Assembly (NCBI GenBank): GCA_963802575.1
Contig: CAWDJF010000005.1
Span: forward strand, 124,001 to 188,000
Direction of reading: 5' to 3'
DNA: 64,000 nt
Source of the DNA: DATFTE01 sp963802575
Lineage (GTDB): Bacteria; Acidobacteriota; Terriglobia; Terriglobales; Acidobacteriaceae
In this document: in pieces, positions 1 to 7,454 of the stretch
Layout: each line of letters begins with the position of its first letter
Numbering within the stretch: position 1 is the first letter of the stretch
The notes under the pieces: generated by a model
What the model saw: the letters and a program-made list of their open reading frames with translations, nothing else
Database searches by the model: none
Told to the model about the DNA's origin: nothing
Translations under genes and position numbers: made by a program

Positions 1-208
1 GTACTTTGCCTTGCTGGTCGGATGTGAGGTTAAGTTTCTTGGTGAGTTCTGCGGTGCGTTTGGCAGGATCCATGCCGTGATGCATGTGTCCGCCATCTTG
101 TGATGAGGCTTGCTGGTCGTGCGACATGCTGTCCTGAGCTGCGGCGAACGTAGTGCCCGCGGTAATCAGTCCGGCCGCGACCAGAACGAGCAGGGAATGC
201 TTAGACAT
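1..208 (-). CDS. Spy/CpxP-like periplasmic LTXXQ protein (3' end missing)
   Basis: The gene runs off the left edge, so only the first 69 codons are visible. The ATG at 208 follows a clear AAGGAG ribosome binding site. Residues 1-24 form a signal peptide ending AAAQ, so the product is exported. A His/Met-rich stretch follows (GGHMHHGM, residues 39-46), then LTSDQ at residues 61-65. That pentapeptide matches the LTXXQ motif of the Spy/CpxP family, whose members are periplasmic chaperones or metal-stress proteins. The His/Met cluster would suit metal contact, but this is inference. The gene diverges from the VOC gene, and a phased AT-rich repeat lies in the shared upstream region. The family call rests on the leader and one motif only. 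Confidence 0.7.
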   Translation of the reverse strand, partial: MSKHSLLVLVAAGLITAGTTFAAAQDSMSHDQQASSQDGGHMHHGMDPAKRTAELTKKLNLTSDQQGKV

Positions 209-279
209 AACAATCTCCTTTGGCGATCTATAAGTATGAATGGAGTTGGAAGGCGAAAGTTGCGCAGGAAAACAGATCG

Positions 280-306
280 TTACAAACTTTGCAAAACTTT
301 ACAAAG
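280..306. promoter_or_regulatory. Phased ACAAACTTT-type repeats, candidate operator
   Basis: Three near-identical units follow each other at about 10-base spacing: TTACAAACTTT, GCAAAACTTT and ACAAAG. One helical turn per unit is what a protein binding one DNA face would need. The block is 72 bases upstream of the LTXXQ gene on the minus strand and about 140 bases upstream of the VOC start, so it could control either. No regulator is identified. Confidence 0.4.
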
Positions 307-443
307 TGTCGAAGGATTTTCAATCGCAGCATGAGCCTCGCGGAGCCGATGTAGTCACGAGTCGTGTCGATTGCTTTCGTGATCCAAACAACCTCCGTCC
401 ACTATTGGCCTTCTCCCAACCTCACGCTTTATACTTCCCGCCT

Positions 444-1235
444 ATGCCTATCGTCGAAAAACATCGCCCTGGAGCCTTCTGCTGGATCGAACTAGCCACC
501 AGCGATCAGAAAGCCGCTAAAGAGTTTTACGGCCAACTCTTCGGATGGAGCGCCAACGATACGCCGATGGGGCCGGGCGACGTCTATACGATCTTCCAAC
601 TCGAAGGTCGTGATGCGGCTGCGGCCTACACACTGCGCAAAGACCAGCGGGAGCAGGGTGTGCCTTCGCACTGGATGCTGTACGTCGCCGTCGACAGCGC
701 CGATGCATCCGCTCAAAACGTGGGGGAGCTAGGTGGACAAGTTTTGGTTCCGCCATTTGATGTCGCCAGTTTTGGCAAGATGGCCGTAATTCAGGATCCG
801 ACCGGACCGGTGTTTTCGATCTGGGAGCCTAAGGGGAATAAAGGAACGGGGATCGCCGGCGTGGGCGGAACTTTGTGCTGGGCCGATCTCACCTCGCCCG
901 ATCCGGCTCGCGCGGCAAAGTTCTATAGCGAACTGTTTAGGTGGAAGGCGACGTCGGATAACGACGACGATCCGGCGTCGGGTTACCAGCATATTCAAAA
1001 TGGAGAGGACTTCATAGGCGGGATTTTGCCTGCGGAAAAGGATTCGAAGATTCCGCCGCACTGGCTGCCCTATTTTCAGGTGGCCAATTGCGATCTGAGC
1101 GCAGCCAAGGCAAAAGAACTGGGCGCAGGATTCCTGTTGCCGCCCACGACCATGGAAAACGTTGGGCGAATGGCGGTGATCGCCGATCCGCAACAGGCGG
1201 TCTTCGCCGTATTTCAGCCCATGAGGAAGCAATGA
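444..1235 (+). CDS. Two-domain VOC (glyoxalase/bleomycin-resistance fold) protein
   Basis: A 263-residue protein made of two consecutive VOC domains, about residues 8-127 and 135-260. Each has the ELATSDQKAAKEFY or DLTSPDPARAAKFY type opening, where a metal-linked strand leads into the first helix. Each closes with a D-P-x-x-x-x-F segment (DPTGPVF; DPQQAVF). Such tandem proteins resemble actinobacterial hydroxylase-like 27 kDa antigens, but substrates are seldom known. I chose the ATG at 444 because the family normally begins just before this domain. The reading frame stays open further upstream, but that part has no domain character. The TGA overlaps the ATG of the next gene (ATGA), which implies translational coupling to the enoyl-CoA hydratase. 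Confidence 0.8.
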   Translation: MPIVEKHRPGAFCWIELATSDQKAAKEFYGQLFGWSANDTPMGPGDVYTIFQLEGRDAAAAYTLRKDQREQGVPSHWMLYVAVDSADASAQNVGELGGQVLVPPFDVASFGKMAVIQDPTGPVFSIWEPKGNKGTGIAGVGGTLCWADLTSPDPARAAKFYSELFRWKATSDNDDDPASGYQHIQNGEDFIGGILPAEKDSKIPPHWLPYFQVANCDLSAAKAKELGAGFLLPPTTMENVGRMAVIADPQQAVFAVFQPMRKQ

Positions 1236-1987
1236 TCGACAGTATTGACCACGGTTCGGTGCGCGAGCTGCGGCTGAACCGCCCTCCGGCAAATGCGCTC
1301 TCGCCTGAACTGGTTCAAGCGCTCATGCGAGCTGTCGACCAAGCGCCCAAGCAGGGTGCGCGTGCGCTGGTTCTGTCGGGAAGTCCGGGAAGATTCTGTG
1401 GCGGCCTCGATGTTCCGTTGCTCCTGACGCTGGACAAACCCAGCTTGACCGCGATGTGGCGCAACTTTTACAGCATGATGTGCGTGATGGCCGCGTGTCC
1501 GGTGCCGATGGCGGCGGCGATCACGGGGCACGCTCCCGCAGGCGGAACCGTGCTCACGCTCTTCGCCGATTATCGCATTGTCGCCGAAGGCGATTGGAAA
1601 CTGGGACTGAACGAAGTGGCGGTGGGCCTGACGCTGCCTCCAGTGATTTTTCTAGCGCTGCGCCGGTTGGTGGGAGCGCATCAAGCCGAGCGTCTGGCAG
1701 TAAGCGGTTCGCTTATCCCGCCGCCAGAGGCGCTGCGCATTGGGCTGGTGGATGAAATTGTCGCCGCGGATAAAGTGATCGATCGAGCGGTGGAGTGGTG
1801 TCAAGGTTTAATCGCGCTACCGAAGAGTTCGATGACGGCGACGCGGGGGCAAGCGCGATCTGATCTGGTGAAACTCTTCGAGCACAGCTTCGCGAATGAA
1901 CTGGAAGATGTCCTCGACATGTGGTGGGACGACGATACCCAGGCCACGTTGCGCGCGCTGGTGGAGCGGCTGAAGAAGAAAGGCTGA
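1232..1987 (+). CDS. Enoyl-CoA hydratase/isomerase (crotonase) family protein
   Basis: The protein has 251 residues, the usual crotonase length. Visible family marks are FCGGLDV (CoA/oxyanion loop), ITGHAPAGGTVLTLFADYRI, and LNEVAVGL, where the Glu corresponds to the second crotonase catalytic Glu. In the first motif a small residue occupies the place of the first catalytic Glu. That pattern is more typical of enoyl-CoA isomerases or of degenerate crotonases than of true hydratases. The product would act on acyl-CoA esters in the cytoplasm. Its ATG overlaps the stop of the VOC gene, so the two are probably made together. The exact substrate cannot be called. Confidence 0.8.
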   Translation: MIDSIDHGSVRELRLNRPPANALSPELVQALMRAVDQAPKQGARALVLSGSPGRFCGGLDVPLLLTLDKPSLTAMWRNFYSMMCVMAACPVPMAAAITGHAPAGGTVLTLFADYRIVAEGDWKLGLNEVAVGLTLPPVIFLALRRLVGAHQAERLAVSGSLIPPPEALRIGLVDEIVAADKVIDRAVEWCQGLIALPKSSMTATRGQARSDLVKLFEHSFANELEDVLDMWWDDDTQATLRALVERLKKKG

Positions 1988-2029
1988 AGACGGCGAGCAT
2001 TGAGCATTCGCCAATCTCTTCACACATCG

Positions 2030-2155
2030 TGACGTCATCCTGAGCCCGCTAGGGCGAAGGATCTGGCGTGGGGCGATTATGCGGTGCGAGTATTCGGGGC
2101 TGCGCGCCAGATCCCTCAGCCCGGCGGAAGACCGCCGGACTTCGGGATGACGTCA
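2030..2155. repeat. Nested palindromic intergenic element
   Basis: The outer arms are TGACGTCATCC at 2030-2040 and GGATGACGTCA at 2145-2155. Inside them GATCTGGCG and CGCCAGATC form a second inverted pair, and CGGCGGAAGACCGCCG makes a small extra hairpin. The whole block sits between two convergent genes, where it could fold in either transcript. The CATCCTGAG...GAAGGATCT wording is of a kind often seen between genes in acidobacteria, which suggests a REP/MITE-like family. A weaker relative lies at 18705-18789. Confidence 0.6.
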
Positions 2156-2181
2156 TATTAGGTGGTCGAGCGCCGATGGAA

Positions 2182-2814
2182 TCAGCGTTTCACCAGGAAC
2201 GGATTACTCTCCCGCTCCTCGCCAATCGTGGTCAGCGGACCATGCCCGGGAACCACCACCGTATCATCCGGCAGCGCCAGCACGGTTCCATGCAGGGACC
2301 GAATAATTTTCTCGAACGATCCGCCGGGCAGGTCGGTGCGGCCGATGCTCCCGGCGAATAGCGTGTCTCCCGCAACCAGCGTTTTCTCGGCAGGGAAGTA
2401 AAGGCAGACGCTGCCTTCGGTGTGTCCGGGCGTGTGTAGCACATTGGCCGTAATTGATCCGGCACGCACAGTGTCTGCCTGTTCCACGCTCTGATCGATT
2501 TCGACTTTACCCGGAGATTTCATTCCCACCCACGCCGCTTGCGTATCGAGCATCTTCAGCAGAGCATAGTCATTCTGGTTCAGCAGAATGGGAGCTCCCG
2601 TAGCAGCTCGCAGCTTCATCGCTCCGCCCACGTGGTCGATGTGCGCGTGGGTGATGACGATCTGTTTGACCTGCAGATTATGTTTGGCGATGAGGGCAAG
2701 AATGTCCTCGATATCGTCACCGGGGTCGATGACCATGGCCTCGCGGCTAGTCTCGTCGCCAATGATTGAGCAGTTGCACTGCAGAGGTCCGACGGGGAAG
2801 ATTTCGTGGATCAT
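2182..2814 (-). CDS. MBL-fold metallo-hydrolase (glyoxalase II-like)
   Basis: A 210-residue cytoplasmic protein with the full metallo-beta-lactamase signature. It has THAHIDH at residues 55-61 (HxHxDH), HTPGHTEGS (third metal His), GDTLF (bridging Asp) and VVPGHG (last His). The size and the GxIGRxDLPGG segment fit the YcbL/glyoxalase II-like group of small thioester hydrolases. The true substrate is not shown by the sequence. The ATG at 2814 is preferred because the fold begins at once. An upstream extension would be coded by the TCGTTGGTC repeat and has no protein character. The gene lies downstream of secG on the same strand, separated from it by that repeat. Confidence 0.85.
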   Translation of the reverse strand: MIHEIFPVGPLQCNCSIIGDETSREAMVIDPGDDIEDILALIAKHNLQVKQIVITHAHIDHVGGAMKLRAATGAPILLNQNDYALLKMLDTQAAWVGMKSPGKVEIDQSVEQADTVRAGSITANVLHTPGHTEGSVCLYFPAEKTLVAGDTLFAGSIGRTDLPGGSFEKIIRSLHGTVLALPDDTVVVPGHGPLTTIGEERESNPFLVKR

Positions 2815-2816
2815 GG

Positions 2817-2892
2817 GTGGTCGTTGGTCCTTGGTCGTTCGTCGTTGGTCAAAACCGTGCCAGCCAACGACCAAGGACGAACGACCAACGAC
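2817..2892. repeat. TCGTTGGTC-type inverted repeat between secG and the MBL gene
   Basis: One arm is built from GTCGTTGGTC, CTTGGTCGTTC and GTCGTTGG. After about 15 bases the complementary arm CCAACGACC, AAGGACGAAC, GACCAACGAC follows. The arms could form a long imperfect hairpin. The units are also direct repeats of one another (TCGTTGGTC/CTTGGTC), so the element looks like a duplicated and inverted short repeat. It lies inside a likely two-gene transcript and could alter mRNA stability. Confidence 0.65.
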
Positions 2893-3218
2893 TATTTTTG
2901 TGGGGCTGGCGGTGGTGTGGCTGGTGTTGCTGGTTGGGTCTTCACCGGCGCTGCCTTAATGCCCTGCAGAACCGAGTTCGGGCCGTTGCGCCGCGTGGCA
3001 TAAATCGAAAGCGTGATCGAAGTCAGCATAAAGAAGACGGCGGACCAGGTTGTCGCCTTTGAGAGAGCGCTGGCTGCGCCGCGCGGGCCGAAAGCGGTCT
3101 GGCTGCCCATGCCGCCGAAGGCAGCAGCGATGTCTCCGCTCTTGCCGCTCTGCAGCAGCACCACGATGATGATGAAGAAGCAGACGATGATGTGGATGAT
3201 CGTGATCAGGATAATCAT
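2892..3218 (-). CDS. secG: Preprotein translocase subunit SecG
   Basis: A 108-residue inner-membrane protein. The first helix covers about residues 2-21. A conserved cytoplasmic loop follows (LLQSGKSGDIAAAFGG...SQTAFG), which is the SecG signature, then a second helix at about 55-75. SecG supports SecA cycling in the SecYEG protein-export channel. The C-terminus is a Pro/Ala-rich tail of about 25 residues that many SecG proteins outside the Proteobacteria carry. I chose the ATG at 3218 because the hydrophobic helix starts right there. Sequence further upstream is tRNA. The neighbouring tRNA-Leu echoes the secG/tRNA-Leu pairing known in Escherichia coli, although here the tRNA comes first. Confidence 0.9.
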   Translation of the reverse strand: MIILITIIHIIVCFFIIIVVLLQSGKSGDIAAAFGGMGSQTAFGPRGAASALSKATTWSAVFFMLTSITLSIYATRRNGPNSVLQGIKAAPVKTQPATPATPPPAPQK

Positions 3219-3279
3219 GCTTTTAAGGCCGGACTGAATCCCGGCGAATTCCTTTATTCCCGCAGGAAATCGAATGTCT

Positions 3280-3364
3280 TGGTGCGGAAGGGGGGATTTG
3301 AACCCCCACGCCTTTCGGCGCCACCCCCTCAAGATGGTGTGTCTGCCAGTTCCACCACTTCCGC
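3280..3364 (-). tRNA. tRNA-Leu (anticodon GAG)
   Basis: Read on the minus strand, the acceptor stem GCGGAAG pairs with CTTCCGC, followed by discriminator A and an encoded CCA. The anticodon stem CCATC/GGTGG encloses the loop TTGAGGG, giving anticodon GAG, which reads CUC/CUU. The long variable arm (GGCGCC GAAA GGCG region) marks it as a class II tRNA, and GGGGGTTCAAATCCCCC forms the T arm. It lies 61 bases upstream of secG on the same strand. Confidence 0.95.
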
Positions 3365-3608
3365 ACATTGAAAGCCAGTCGATGCCCAGAACCCTGCGCA
3401 CAAGCATCGTCAGCGACTGGAATCACTGCCTGGAATGCGGTGTGAAGGCGTCCTGTCCCTTGGCTTTGAGGCGCGGCAAAGGGAGTGCCATACGGCATCT
3501 GGACCGTCCATAATCTTATCATGGGCAAGCTTTTCCGGTGGATCCCAAGGGTCCGGGAATGTTTCGATTCGTGCCAACCGTTCGGTCTGCAGATGACATC
3601 CAAGCCGC

Positions 3609-4442
3609 GTGCCTGAAGATACTTCGAACCTACTGCCGGTAACGTCCTCGACCCCGCCAGATTTCCCCGAACACCAGAGGGAGCTCTTCCGCGAAGTCCT
3701 GCTGGTGCTGAACGCGGGCGGCATTCCCTACGCGGTTTCGGGAGCCTTCGCTCTACAGCAGCATACCGGCATCTGGCGGTTTACCAAAGATCTCGATGTA
3801 TTTCTCACAGCCGAGTCGGTGCGGCCGGCTTTGCAACTGCTGCGCGAGCACGGCTATGAGTGCGAGGTCTGTGACCCGGTGTGGCTGGCCAAGGCGAGAC
3901 GCGATGATTTCTTCGTGGACTTGATCACGGGGATGAGTAATGGGGTGATCGCCGTGGATGATTCGTGGATCGAGCGGTCACAATCTGCGGAGATTGTTGG
4001 CGTCGAGACGCGCGTTCTGAGGGCGGAAGAACTGCTGGCATCGAAGTTATTTGTCACGCGTCGCGAGCGCTTCGATGGTGCGGATATCGCGCACATAATT
4101 TACGGCACGCAGGGGAAGATGGAGTGGGATCGAATCCTGGCGATTGTCGGAGAGCACTGGGAAATCCTTCTGTGGGCTTTGATCCTGTTCCGCTATGTTT
4201 ATCCGGCCAACACCGATTACGTGCCATTTTCATTGTGGAGCGATCTTCTGACCCGCTATATGGCGCTGGTTACGAAACCGGACGGTGAGGCTGCTTTCCG
4301 GGGTAGTCTGATCGATGACAAAATGTTCGCGATTGATGTGAACGAATGGGGACTGCACGACTTGCTGAGGGAGCAGCGTGAGCGTCTCTTAAAGGCTGCA
4401 CGGAAGCTTCAGTCGGTAGAAGTCCGGTTACCGGAAGTGTGA
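3609..4442 (+). CDS. Nucleotidyltransferase-fold protein (AbiEii/DUF1814-like)
   Basis: A 277-residue protein with a GTG start. Residues 44-65 read SGAFALQ...FTKDLDVFL, the arrangement of the minimal nucleotidyltransferase fold: a helix-capping Gly/Ser motif, then D-x-D metal ligands. A third acidic strand probably lies at DDFFVDLI. LRAEELLASKLFVTRRERFDGAD matches the conserved Lys/Arg/Asp helix of the AbiEii and DUF6036 groups. The second half is not recognised. Only 4 bases separate it from the metallophosphoesterase, so the two are probably one transcript. The target could be a nucleotide, tRNA or protein. The family includes toxins as well as housekeeping enzymes, so no function is assigned. 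Confidence 0.65.
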   Translation: MPEDTSNLLPVTSSTPPDFPEHQRELFREVLLVLNAGGIPYAVSGAFALQQHTGIWRFTKDLDVFLTAESVRPALQLLREHGYECEVCDPVWLAKARRDDFFVDLITGMSNGVIAVDDSWIERSQSAEIVGVETRVLRAEELLASKLFVTRRERFDGADIAHIIYGTQGKMEWDRILAIVGEHWEILLWALILFRYVYPANTDYVPFSLWSDLLTRYMALVTKPDGEAAFRGSLIDDKMFAIDVNEWGLHDLLREQRERLLKAARKLQSVEVRLPEV

Positions 4443-4446
4443 ACCC

Positions 4447-5154
4447 ATGCGAATTGCCGCGACCGCCGACCTTCACTTCTCAGCACAGAGCTACGCGATT
4501 ATTCGGGACCAGTTTGCCCAAGTGCGTGACGAGGCCGATCTGCTGATTCTTGCTGGAGACCTCACCAACTACGGGCGTCCCGAAGAAATGGAAGCGCTGC
4601 TGAATGCCTTGGTGCGCTTTCGCCTGCCCACGGTTTCCGTGCTGGGAAACCACGACTATGAGTCAGGCCACGAAGAAGAGTTGCAGAAATTGATGGTGGA
4701 TGCCGGAATCAAGGTTCTTGACGGGACGGCCTACGAGCGTGGCGGAGTGGGCTTTGCCGGCACCAAAGGCTTCGTAGGCGGATTCGGACGTGGGATGCTG
4801 ACCGCCTTCGGCGAACGCGAGGTAAAGTCATTTGTGCAAACCTCGATCGATGAATCTCTGAAGCTGGAACGGGCGATGTCGCAACTGCGCACTCCCAAGC
4901 GCGTAGTAGTTCTGCATTATGCGCCCATCGCAGGGACGGTAGTGGGAGAGTCGCCAGAAATATTTCCTTTCCTCGGCACCTCGCGTTTAGCGGAAGTGAT
5001 CGATCGTCATGGCGCCGATTTTGTAGTGCATGGCCACGCGCATCGCGGCACTACCGACGGGAAGACGACTACGGGCATTCCAGTGCATAATGTCGCGATC
5101 ACGCTTCTGCAGGCACAAACACCGTCACGCGTGTATCGGCTGTTCGATCTATGA
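4447..5154 (+). CDS. Calcineurin-like metallophosphoesterase
   Basis: The 235-residue protein carries every motif of the binuclear metallophosphoesterase fold: ADLH (residues 7-10), GDLT (37-40), GNHDYE (67-72), LHYAP (156-160) and HGHAH (195-199). There is no signal peptide, so it is cytoplasmic. Related small enzymes hydrolyse phosphodiesters or nucleotides, and the sequence does not single out a substrate. It is the second gene of a pair with the nucleotidyltransferase-like gene. Opposite chemistries side by side (adding versus removing a nucleotidyl or phosphoryl group) raise the possibility of a reversible modification system, which is inference. Confidence 0.8.
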   Translation: MRIAATADLHFSAQSYAIIRDQFAQVRDEADLLILAGDLTNYGRPEEMEALLNALVRFRLPTVSVLGNHDYESGHEEELQKLMVDAGIKVLDGTAYERGGVGFAGTKGFVGGFGRGMLTAFGEREVKSFVQTSIDESLKLERAMSQLRTPKRVVVLHYAPIAGTVVGESPEIFPFLGTSRLAEVIDRHGADFVVHGHAHRGTTDGKTTTGIPVHNVAITLLQAQTPSRVYRLFDL

Positions 5155-5183
5155 GATATTGAGCTCCCGGCGAGCGATAAGGC

Positions 5184-6737
5184 ATGGCAAAGCAAGGCGA
5201 AGGTAGTCCGTGGCTCATCGCCATATCGGTGATGCTGGCGACGTTCATGGAGGTGCTCGACACTTCCATCGCGTCGGTGGCGCTGCCTTATATTGCGGGA
5301 AGCCTCTCCGCCACCAACGATCAAGCGACCTGGGTGTTGACCAGCTACCTGGTGGCGAATGCCGTGGTCTTGCCCGCCAGTTCGTGGTTCTCGCTGCGCT
5401 TCGGGCGGAAGCGGTTCCTGATCACGTGCATCATCATTTTTACCATCTCGTCATTCATGTGCGGGGCCGCGACCAGCCTGGTGCTGATTCTCATCGCGCG
5501 CACGATTCAGGGGGCCGGAGGCGGTGCGCTGCAGCCTCTCTCACAAGCGATTTTGCTGGAGAGTTTCCCTCCTAACAAGCGCGGTTTGGCCATGGCAGTG
5601 TTTGCGCTGGGAGTGGTGGTGGCGCCGGTGCTTGGGCCAACGCTCGGGGGTTGGCTGACAGAAACCTATTCGTGGCGCTGGGCTTTCTATATCAACATTC
5701 CCATCGGAATACTGGCCGTGTTCATGATCATGCGGCGGGTGGAAGATCCTCCGTATATCAAGCAGGCGAAGCCCGGACGGATTGATGGCATTGGACTGGG
5801 CCTTCTCGCGCTTTGGCTGGGATGTTTGCAGATCATTCTGGACAAAGGGCAGGAAGACGACTGGTTCGGGGCCACGTGGATTCGCTACGCGGCCGTTCTG
5901 CTGGTGGTCGGGTTTGTACTATTTCTGATTCGCCAGTTCCGCCACGATCATCCGCTGGTGAACCTGAAAGTGTTCCGCAATCGAAATTTTGCGATTGGGT
6001 GCGTGCTGATTGGAATTTTCGGCGCGGCTATCTATGGATTGGTTACGCTACTTCCGCTGCTTTATCAGGAACTTCTCGGATATAACGCGCTGGCGGCAGG
6101 GGTCGCGGTAAGTCCGCGCGGCGTGGGTGCGATCGTGGCCATGCCGATTATTGGTCTGCTTACCGCCCGCGTCGACAATCGCTGGTTGATCGCCCTGGGA
6201 TTCGCGCTATTCGGAATTAGCAGCCTTTGGTTTGGGCGAGTGAATCTGGGTATCTCACAATGGTCCTTCGTGTGGGCAATCATCATTAGTGGATTTGGAT
6301 CCGGCTGCATCTTCGTTCCGCTCTCGACCACCGCGATGGCGGGACTTAAGAATGAAGAGATCGGGAACGCTAGCGGGCTCTACAACCTGATGCGCAATAT
6401 AGGAGGCAGTATCGGGATCTCGATCGTCAACACGATCGTCGCGCGTCATGAACAGTTGCACCGAAATGAACTGGTGCACTCGGTCGCTCCGACCAGCATT
6501 ACGTTCCAGGAGCAAGTCACGAACTTACGGCATTATCTAGAGGCGCAAGGCTTCTCGACGGCGGATGCGTTGCAAAAAGCGTATGGCCTGGTCAATGTGC
6601 AGGTGCGGCAGCAGGCGCGGCTCTGGGCGTACGTCGACGATTTCCGTTATATGGCGCTGATGTGTTTCCTATGTATTCCGATCGTCTTTCTGCTCAAGAA
6701 GGCCGTGGGAAAAGGTGGCGTAAGCGCGGGGCACTGA
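5184..6737 (+). CDS. DHA2-family MFS drug efflux transporter (EmrB/QacA type)
   Basis: The protein has 517 residues and about 14 hydrophobic segments, the layout of the DHA2 subfamily of proton-coupled multidrug exporters. Diagnostic parts are LDTSIASVALPYIAGSL in helix 1 (motif D1), WVLTSYLVA in helix 2, RFGRKR in the loop between helices 2 and 3 (motif A) and GVVVAPVLGPTLGGW in helix 5 (antiporter motif C). It lies in the inner membrane. EmrB-like pumps usually work with a membrane-fusion partner, but none is encoded beside it. It begins 29 bases after the phosphoesterase stop and may be co-transcribed with it. The transported compound is unknown. Confidence 0.88.
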   Translation: MAKQGEGSPWLIAISVMLATFMEVLDTSIASVALPYIAGSLSATNDQATWVLTSYLVANAVVLPASSWFSLRFGRKRFLITCIIIFTISSFMCGAATSLVLILIARTIQGAGGGALQPLSQAILLESFPPNKRGLAMAVFALGVVVAPVLGPTLGGWLTETYSWRWAFYINIPIGILAVFMIMRRVEDPPYIKQAKPGRIDGIGLGLLALWLGCLQIILDKGQEDDWFGATWIRYAAVLLVVGFVLFLIRQFRHDHPLVNLKVFRNRNFAIGCVLIGIFGAAIYGLVTLLPLLYQELLGYNALAAGVAVSPRGVGAIVAMPIIGLLTARVDNRWLIALGFALFGISSLWFGRVNLGISQWSFVWAIIISGFGSGCIFVPLSTTAMAGLKNEEIGNASGLYNLMRNIGGSIGISIVNTIVARHEQLHRNELVHSVAPTSITFQEQVTNLRHYLEAQGFSTADALQKAYGLVNVQVRQQARLWAYVDDFRYMALMCFLCIPIVFLLKKAVGKGGVSAGH

Positions 6738-6908
6738 TGTCGCCAAAGTCCTTCTACTTCCGGCCCTTACAAGTAATGTTCGCGGATGACAGAGTCCCGC
6801 ATTGTGTTCCGCACAGTACAGTTGCAAACGGTTTCCCCTGGAGTGGCAACCCTAAAGATTCTCCGCCTATCTTAGCTGTCGACGAAATCCGTTCCTGAGG
6901 AGTCTTTT

Positions 6909-7274
6909 ATGACGAGAAAATTGGTAATGGTCTTGAGCCTTCTGCTTTGTACCGGCTGGCTCATGGCGCAAGAAGGCAGCATGGGCAAAGGGCAAATGGG
7001 AAAAGAAGATTCCGGACAAATGAAGGTTGAAGGCTGCCTGCAGAAATCGGCAACCGGGTTCACTTTGACCGACTCAGCTGGCAAGACGTATGACCTGCAA
7101 GGAGACAGTGCCAAAATCAGTGAGCACGTTGGGCACGAAGTGATGGTTACTGGAACCGCGGGCAGCGGGTCTGATTCTTCCGCTTCGGGCGGTCATTCCG
7201 AGAACATGCTACAAGTCACTCAACTAAAGCATGTCTCCAAGACCTGTAAGTCGGAAGGCAAGATGAGCAAGTAA
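6909..7274 (+). CDS. Small secreted protein of unknown function
   Basis: A 121-residue protein preceded by a good ribosome binding site (GAGGAG). Residues 1-20 are a signal peptide ending LMAQ. Next comes a Gly/Met/Lys-rich linker, then a compact region of about 60 residues: VEGCLQKSATGFTLTDSAGKTYDL and ISEHVGHEVMVTGT. That pattern suggests an OB-like beta-barrel. Similar acidobacterial proteins are annotated DUF5818 or left hypothetical; this is from memory and unchecked. Two cysteines (in GCLQ and TCKS) could pair in the periplasm. It is a single-gene unit closed by the terminator at 7322-7368. Function is unknown. Confidence 0.65.
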   Translation: MTRKLVMVLSLLLCTGWLMAQEGSMGKGQMGKEDSGQMKVEGCLQKSATGFTLTDSAGKTYDLQGDSAKISEHVGHEVMVTGTAGSGSDSSASGGHSENMLQVTQLKHVSKTCKSEGKMSK

Positions 7275-7321
7275 CTTCGAGCCGCGGTTAAGGACAAAAT
7301 AACACTCTGTTCGGCTGATCC

Positions 7322-7368
7322 AACGCCGACGCGCGATCCTCTGTTATCGCGTGGTCGGCGTTTTGTTT
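7322..7368 (+). terminator. Rho-independent terminator after the small secreted gene
   Basis: AACGCCGAC at 7322-7330 pairs with GTCGGCGTT. An inner GCGCGAT/ATCGCG segment extends the stem around the loop CCTCTGTT, and TTTTGTTT follows. The stem is long and GC-rich with a proper U tail, so termination in the plus direction is likely. Confidence 0.85.
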
Positions 7369-7454
7369 AGGGATTCGACGAATTTTCCTTCCAGACAGCC
7401 GGAATAGCAAGGCAACCGCGAAGTAATCGGTGCCATCTGAGACACCCGCCACAT

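Noticed and set aside
240..443. N-terminal extension of the VOC protein by 68 residues
   Set aside because: The extension has no domain character and covers the phased repeat block. The VOC fold starts right at the ATG at 444.
3280..5154. A genomic island inserted at tRNA-Leu
   Set aside because: No integrase, no direct repeat of the tRNA 3' end and no clear change in base composition were seen.
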